DNA from: an uncultured Roseburia sp. | Lineage (GTDB): Bacteria > Bacillota > Clostridia > Lachnospirales > Lachnospiraceae | Assembly (NCBI GenBank): GCA_934292805.1 | Contig: CAKQXQ010000065.1 | Span: 1-10,853, forward strand | Direction of reading: 5' to 3' | Length of the DNA stretch: 10,853 nucleotides | Part shown: positions 7,514 through 10,853 of the stretch, in pieces | How the letters are laid out: the number at the start of each line of letters is the position of its first letter | How positions within the stretch are numbered: the first letter of the stretch is position 1 | Notes under the pieces: generated by a model | The model's input: the letters and a program-made list of their open reading frames with translations, nothing else | Databases searched by the model: none | Told to the model about the DNA's origin: nothing | Program-made: the position numbers and the translations under genes

Positions 7514-7538
7514 GTCATAATCTTACATTTTTGTAAGA
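7501..7538 (-). promoter_or_regulatory. Likely response-regulator operator (BceR-type box)
   Basis: At 7523-7536 the sequence is TTACA-TTTT-TGTAA, inside an 18-nt dyad (7521-7538). It matches the TnACA-N4-TGTAA consensus known for regulators of BceAB-type transporter genes. In addition, AAATGTAAG (minus strand) occurs twice, at 7530-7522 and 7509-7501. The copies are exactly 21 bp, or two helical turns, apart, as expected for tandem binding of an OmpR-family dimer. A further half-site (TTTGTAAGA, 7452-7460) lies in the leader. The assignment to the linked response regulator is inferred from position. Confidence 0.65.
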
Positions 7539-7563
7539 AAAGTGTGTTCCTCTTTTCAGGATT

Positions 7564-8532
7564 TCACATATTCACAAGATCTCCCTGCTGCACTTTTTCG
7601 CACTGCAAAGTGAGTATCACAGTCGTTCCCTCTCCCTCTTTCGAAGCTACAGAAATTCCATGCCCAAGCTTTTCACACACGCCTTTGCACAGATAAAGTC
7701 CAAGACCGCTCGCCTTCTTATCCATCCTGCCGTTATATCCGGTAAAGCCTTTTTCAAAAATCCTCGGCAGATCCTCACTCCGAATGCCGATGCCCGTGTC
7801 CTTCACAGACACTTTCAAACCATTTGCAGATTCTTCCGCCGAAATCTTCACACTTCCCTGCTTTGTGTATTTTAACGCATTCGATAAGATCTGTTCCAGC
7901 ACAAAACAAAACCATTTCTCATCTGTGAGCACTGTATAATCCAAATGCTCCAGCTGAATGGAAATATGATTGTAGATAAAAATTGCTGCATATTTTCTGA
8001 CAACCTGCCTTGCCAACTGTTCCAATGAATTGCGCTCCAGCACAAGGTCATTGCTCATCTCTTCAAAACGGAGATAGTTAAGTGCCATCTCCACGTAACT
8101 CTCTATTTTAAATAATTCCTGCCGGCATACTGCAGTATCCTGATTTTCCTGCTGCAGCAAAAGATTCAAAGCTGCGATCGGTGTCTTAATCTGATGTGCC
8201 CACAATGCAAAAAAGTCCTGCTTTTCCTGTAGTTCTTCCCATTGTCTGCTCTCTTCTGAACTGCTTTCCTGCTTTTCTTTGCGTTCTTTTTCGTACTGCT
8301 CTGTTCTCTTCCGAAACACCCTGTACTGCATACACAAAGCGATCACCCAAAGTATCAGAAATATGCTTGTTAAATAAAAGACATACTCTGCCGGAAGCTG
8401 ATATAAATTAGATACTATAAACATTAGGAGCAGGAAAACAGGTGCTATCAATAATAATCCTATATTTTCTGACAAAAATTTTCTGTGTAAATTTTTTCCT
8501 GTTTCTTTTTGTATCTGAATGTTTTTGTTCAT
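7564..8532 (-). CDS. BceS-like intramembrane-sensing histidine kinase
   Basis: This 322-aa kinase has two closely spaced N-terminal helices (about 24-41 and 49-68) joined by an outside loop of only about 8 residues. With almost no sensor domain, this is the hallmark of intramembrane-sensing kinases that read the activity of a partner BceAB transporter instead of binding ligand. A charged, Glu/Lys/Gln-rich coiled segment (about 72-105) leads to the dimerisation helix with phospho-acceptor His113 (FALWAHQIKTPI). The ATPase part shows the N box (EQILSNALKYT, Asn218), G1 (DTGIGI, 245-250), F box (FEKGF) and G2 (SGLGLYLCK). AGGAG 7 nt ahead of the ATG at 8530-8532 supports the start. It follows the response regulator by 18 nt, so the two are one operon. 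All phosphotransfer residues are present. Confidence 0.92.
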   Translation of the reverse strand: MNKNIQIQKETGKNLHRKFLSENIGLLLIAPVFLLLMFIVSNLYQLPAEYVFYLTSIFLILWVIALCMQYRVFRKRTEQYEKERKEKQESSSEESRQWEELQEKQDFFALWAHQIKTPIAALNLLLQQENQDTAVCRQELFKIESYVEMALNYLRFEEMSNDLVLERNSLEQLARQVVRKYAAIFIYNHISIQLEHLDYTVLTDEKWFCFVLEQILSNALKYTKQGSVKISAEESANGLKVSVKDTGIGIRSEDLPRIFEKGFTGYNGRMDKKASGLGLYLCKGVCEKLGHGISVASKEGEGTTVILTLQCEKVQQGDLVNM

Positions 8533-8550
8533 GATCTAACTCCTGTATTT

Positions 8551-9225
8551 TTATGCTCCAACCAGATATCCGAGTCCCCTCTTTGTTCTAATGAAATCAT
8601 CCACTCCTGCGGCTTCCAGCTTTTTCCGTATCCTTGTGATGTTGACCGTCAGCGTGTTATCATCCACAAATTCATCATTGCCCCAGAGGCGTTCCATGAT
8701 CTCTTCGCGGCTTACCACTTTTCCCTGTTTTTCCATTAACGTCTTTAAAATCAGAAATTCATTTTTCGTAAGATCAATCTTCTCTCCACGGACTGCCACA
8801 GAAGTATCATTCAGATTCAATACGACTTCTCCACATTCCATCGAGTGACTTGTAAGTTCGTTTCCATAGCTTCTTCGAAGTACAGCCTGCAACTTTGCAG
8901 TCAGCACCTGTAAGTCAAATGGTTTCGAGATGAAATCATCGCCGCCCATGTTCATCGCCATCACAATATTCATGTTATCGTCCGCAGAAGATAAGAAAAC
9001 GATCGGAACTTTGGACGTTTTACGGATTTCCGCACACCAGTAAAAGCCATTGTAATATGGAAGTTTGATATCCATGATAATAATGTCCGGTTGGAACTCT
9101 TCCACTTCTTCTGTTATTTTTTCAAAATTGCCGGCACACTGTACCTGCATCTGCCATGTTGTGAGATGTGCCGCCACTGTTTTTGCAATGACAGCATCAT
9201 CCTCCACGATAAATACTTTATTCAT
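8551..9225 (-). CDS. OmpR-family response regulator (BceR-like)
   Basis: This is a 224-aa response regulator. The receiver domain (1 to about 118) has the acidic pair Asp9-Asp10, phospho-acceptor Asp52 (IIIMDIKLP), the switch Ser in VFLSS (79-80) and Lys101 (SKPF). The C-terminal winged helix (about 128-224) has the OmpR/PhoB pattern (LTKNEFLILKTL, V-S-R-E-E-I-M-E-R-L-W, N-T-L-T-V-N-I-T-R-I-R-K-K-L, R-G-L-G-Y). It should be phosphorylated by the kinase encoded next and activate the transporter promoter. The ATG at 9223-9225 is chosen because it gives the usual M-x-K-V-F-I-V-E-D-D start with AGGTG just upstream. A GTG at 9229-9231, two codons earlier and preceded by AGGA, is a real alternative. 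Confidence 0.92.
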   Translation of the reverse strand: MNKVFIVEDDAVIAKTVAAHLTTWQMQVQCAGNFEKITEEVEEFQPDIIIMDIKLPYYNGFYWCAEIRKTSKVPIVFLSSADDNMNIVMAMNMGGDDFISKPFDLQVLTAKLQAVLRRSYGNELTSHSMECGEVVLNLNDTSVAVRGEKIDLTKNEFLILKTLMEKQGKVVSREEIMERLWGNDEFVDDNTLTVNITRIRKKLEAAGVDDFIRTKRGLGYLVGA

Positions 9226-9270
9226 TTTCACCTGTCACTTTCCTATCTCTCCTGCCGATCATTTGTATTG

Positions 9271-9279
9271 ATTATGCCA
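9271..9279 (-). promoter_or_regulatory. Possible extended -10 for the regulator-kinase genes
   Basis: TGG-CATAAT on the minus strand (9279-9271), just after the rsgA stop, fits an extended -10 about 45 nt before the regulator start. No convincing -35 is seen, so this is only a candidate. Confidence 0.35.
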
Positions 9280-9286
9280 GAAAATC

Positions 9287-10372
9287 TTATCTCTGCTTTT
9301 TCAGCTGTTTTCTCCATTTTGAAATATCTTTCATCTTTGCTGCATGTCTGCTTTCTTCATGCAAAGACCGATACAGTTCGTATCTATCCCTCGATAATGT
9401 TCCATCCGCAATCGCAGCCCTGATCGCACATCCCGGTTCTGTCTCATGTCTGCAATTACTGAATTTACAGCAGGATTCCAGTTCTGCAATATCAGAAAAA
9501 GTATCATCAATCCCCTGATCCGTGTCGCACATTCCGAGTTCTCTCATCCCCGGTGTGTCAATGATTCTTGCACCATTTAAAAGCACGATCATCTGTCTGT
9601 GTGTTGTAGTATGCCGCCCTTTTGCGTCGCTCTCCCGAATTTCTGAAGTCTTCATCACATCTTCCTGTACCAGTGCATTCACTAAGGTTGATTTTCCAAC
9701 ACCTGATGATCCGAGTATAGCAATTGTTTTTCCGGGCTGCAAATATTTATTTAACTCATCCATTCCAATTCCGTACAGGGCACTCACACAATGAACTTTC
9801 ACTTGTTCTGACAGATTCTCGATTTCACTTGCATACCTTCCCGGATTACTACACAGATCTGCTTTCGTAAGAATGACTACAGGAATTGCATTTCCCTGAA
9901 GCGTCATAGAGACGTAGCGTGCGATACGGTTAAAGTTATAGTTGTCATTCAATGACGAAACAATAAATACATAATCCACATTGGCAACCATAACCTGCTC
10001 CTTCCCATTGTCCATGGAATGGTCTGCTGCATACGGCCGCTTCAGAACGCTTTTCCGTTCACATACTGATGTGATCAGCGAATCACCGTTTTCGTTTGGT
10101 AAAAATGTTACGTTATCACCAACTACCGGAAGTTCTTCATTTTCCCTGAAAAAGTTTCCTTTTAATTTTGCATGAATCGTTTTGTTTTCAACTAAAATGT
10201 TGTAACTGTTCCTTTGGATTTCACAAACTGTTCCAAAATATTCTTTTTTTCCTGTTTTATTTTTCTCTGTTTTATTCTTTTCTGTTCTGTTGTTTTCTGC
10301 TTTCCCGCTCTCTATTTTGTTATTTTCTGTTGTAGGATCTGCATATTTTTTGCTCTGACTTGTCTTGCTCAT
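9287..10372 (-). CDS. rsgA: RsgA, ribosome small-subunit-dependent GTPase
   Basis: This 361-aa circularly permuted GTPase helps late 30S subunit maturation. In order: an OB-fold (about 44-105, GTVCEIQRNSYNILVE), then G4 (TKAD, 169-172), G5 (VSAL, 196-199), G1/P-loop (GSSGVGKST, 221-229), G2 (GRHTTTH, 252-258) and G3 (DTPGM, 272-276). Finding G4-G5 before G1-G3 is diagnostic. The C-terminal zinc knuckle is Cys302-x4-Cys307-x-His309-x5-Cys315, the same spacing as in E. coli YjeQ. The first 43 residues are an unusual Lys/Glu/Asn/Thr-rich tail containing a tandem TEKNK repeat. AAGGAG 6-7 nt upstream supports the ATG at 10370-10372. No clear promoter was found in the 73 nt between it and the upstream terminator, so read-through from further upstream may matter. 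Confidence 0.95.
   Translation of the reverse strand: MSKTSQSKKYADPTTENNKIESGKAENNRTEKNKTEKNKTGKKEYFGTVCEIQRNSYNILVENKTIHAKLKGNFFRENEELPVVGDNVTFLPNENGDSLITSVCERKSVLKRPYAADHSMDNGKEQVMVANVDYVFIVSSLNDNYNFNRIARYVSMTLQGNAIPVVILTKADLCSNPGRYASEIENLSEQVKVHCVSALYGIGMDELNKYLQPGKTIAILGSSGVGKSTLVNALVQEDVMKTSEIRESDAKGRHTTTHRQMIVLLNGARIIDTPGMRELGMCDTDQGIDDTFSDIAELESCCKFSNCRHETEPGCAIRAAIADGTLSRDRYELYRSLHEESRHAAKMKDISKWRKQLKKQR
10256..10285 (-). repeat. Two 15-bp tandem repeats in the rsgA tail
   Basis: Units 10256-10270 and 10271-10285 differ at two bases and encode TEKNK twice (residues 30-39 of RsgA). The repeat is in frame, so copy-number slippage would only lengthen or shorten the disordered tail. Confidence 0.7.
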
Positions 10373-10416
10373 TTCGTTTCTCCTTCATATAAACAATAAA
10401 TTTTTAGTTTTTGGGG

Positions 10417-10540
10417 GAATATGATATTTTACAAGACTTGCAGATAAAAAGAAAAAACCGTAGCAAAATAAGCCACGGTAAGATAGACATCTATGAATGA
10501 TAAACTAATACTTGCAAACCGAGGTAAAAATATCATATTC
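10417..10540. repeat. Inverted repeat bracketing the small ORF end and terminator
   Basis: GAATATGATATTTTAC (10417-10432) is the reverse complement of GTAAAAATATCATATTC (10524-10540) except for one extra A. Between the arms lie a 12-nt near-palindrome (ATAGATGTCTAT on the minus strand), the intrinsic terminator, and two direct copies of TGCAAGT (minus strand, 10442-10436 and 10516-10510). The right arm is part of the coding sequence of the 23-codon ORF. It could be a long-range RNA stem or the ends of a small non-autonomous element. No target-site duplication is seen at the outer edges. Confidence 0.65.
10446..10478 (-). terminator. Intrinsic terminator ahead of rsgA
   Basis: On the minus strand CCGTGGC (10478-10472) pairs with GCTACGG (10464-10458), seven pairs with one G-U, around a 7-nt loop. 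Six T, one C and five T follow (10457-10446). It ends the small transcription unit to its right and lies 73 nt before rsgA, so it could also act as an attenuator for rsgA. Confidence 0.8.
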
Positions 10541-10576
10541 TGTTTTCACAATCTCTCTGCTCTTTACAATCATCAT
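10505..10576 (-). CDS. 23-codon ORF, small protein or leader peptide
   Basis: The ORF starts at the first of two adjacent ATGs (10574-10576), with GAGAGG 8 nt upstream (10590-10585), and ends with TAG at 10505-10507. The peptide begins MMIVKSREIVKTEYDIF and ends TSVCKY; it is charged, with one cysteine and no membrane segment. It has its own strong promoter, a hairpin in the 5' UTR and a terminator 26 nt past the stop, so the whole is a complete transcription unit of about 210 nt. I do not recognise the peptide. It may be a small protein, a leader peptide of rsgA, or the translated part of a regulatory RNA. Confidence 0.5.
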   Translation of the reverse strand: MMIVKSREIVKTEYDIFTSVCKY

Positions 10577-10615
10577 ATTCTCTACCTCTCTTTCACTCGT
10601 ATTTATCTTTCCAAA

Positions 10616-10648
10616 CAATAGAATGCACGCTTTGCGAACATTCTATTG
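10616..10648 (-). promoter_or_regulatory. 5'-UTR hairpin or operator upstream of the 23-codon ORF
   Basis: CAATAGAATG (10616-10625) and CATTCTATTG (10639-10648) are a perfect 10-bp inverted repeat. The 13-nt centre can add an inner CGC/GCG stem with an AAA loop. It would begin about 9 nt after the predicted transcription start. It could stabilise the mRNA 5' end or be a repressor operator just downstream of the promoter. There is no U-run after it, so it is not a terminator. Confidence 0.65.
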
Positions 10649-10663
10649 TCATGAATTATGGAT

Positions 10664-10692
10664 ATGGTAGCACTCCTGATTTCTGCTGTCAA
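10664..10692 (-). promoter_or_regulatory. Sigma-A promoter of the small transcription unit
   Basis: On the minus strand a consensus TTGACA (10692-10687), a 17-nt spacer, and an extended -10 TGC-TACCAT (10672-10664) predict transcription start near 10657. It lies only 24 nt after the stop codon of the partial gene at the right edge. It is the best promoter in the window. Confidence 0.75.
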
Positions 10693-10716
10693 GAGTGTAA
10701 CTACTGTGTTTTCCGG

Positions 10717-10853
10717 TTATTTTTTCTCCCAGCTCCACTTTGAACTATCCAGTCCTGATTTTCCCTCTGAAAGATTTTTTATTTCTTTCAGGCAAAATAT
10801 TGTTGCTCTGTCAACAAATTCCTCTGCCATCTCTTTTGTAAAAAAGAAACTCT
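10717..10853 (-). CDS. C-terminal end of an unrecognised gene, cut by window edge
   Basis: A minus-strand frame enters from the right edge and reads 44 codons to a TAA at 10717-10719. Residues include FFFTKEMAEEFVDRATIFCL and end with SSKWSWEKK. The first part looks like an amphipathic helix with a basic, tryptophan-containing tail. No family is recognisable from this fragment. The lack of stops over the whole segment and the promoter placed just after its stop support a real gene. Confidence 0.5.
   Translation of the reverse strand, partial: SFFFTKEMAEEFVDRATIFCLKEIKNLSEGKSGLDSSKWSWEKK

Noticed and set aside
10417..10540. Miniature transposable element (MITE) called from the inverted repeat
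   Set aside because: No target-site duplication, no second copy in the window, and the right arm lies within a plausible ORF. Kept only as an alternative reading of the repeat.

Overview
The window looks like chromosomal DNA of a low-to-mid GC Clostridia member, most likely Lachnospiraceae. The grounds are strong AGGAGG-type ribosome sites, Firmicutes-type lipoproteins, a Bce-like two-component/ABC transporter module, an AraC regulator of gut-Firmicutes style next to a GH13 glucosidase, and a scar of a trp operon. No tRNA, rRNA, CRISPR array, intact insertion sequence or phage gene was seen.

Layout: (1) 1-1502, minus strand: two consecutive lipoprotein genes. The upstream one has a DUF3298/RsiV-like C-terminal domain; the downstream one runs off the left edge. 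(2) 1584-1787, minus strand: a short relic in which an internal piece of tryptophan synthase beta (TrpB) is joined in frame to the C-terminus of the alpha subunit (TrpA). (3) 1914-4630, plus strand: a short leader frame with a strong ribosome site overlaps (ATGA) an 883-codon frame that reads an AraC-family regulator straight into a complete GH13 alpha-glucosidase. (4) 4658-9225, minus strand: response regulator, sensor kinase, ABC ATPase and ABC permease, in that transcription order. This is the classic BceRSAB-like arrangement for sensing and detoxifying cell-wall-active peptides. A TTACA-N4-TGTAA dyad and tandem repeats precede the ATPase gene. (5) 9287-10372, minus strand: rsgA, the circularly permuted GTPase of 30S maturation. 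(6) 10373-10716, minus strand: a compact unit of promoter, 5'-UTR hairpin, ribosome site, 23-codon ORF and intrinsic terminator, bracketed by a 16/17-nt inverted repeat. It is either a free-standing small gene or a leader/attenuator in front of rsgA. (7) 10717-10853: the C-terminal 44 codons of an unrecognised minus-strand gene.

How they work together: the four-gene module forms one sensory and resistance circuit. The transporter very probably signals its activity to the kinase, and the regulator would drive the transporter promoter at about 7463-7538. The AraC-GH13 locus is a self-contained sugar-utilisation unit. The sites most worth checking are the AraC-GH13 read-through fusion with its broken-looking 5' end, the trpB/trpA deletion scar, and the small transcription unit ahead of rsgA.
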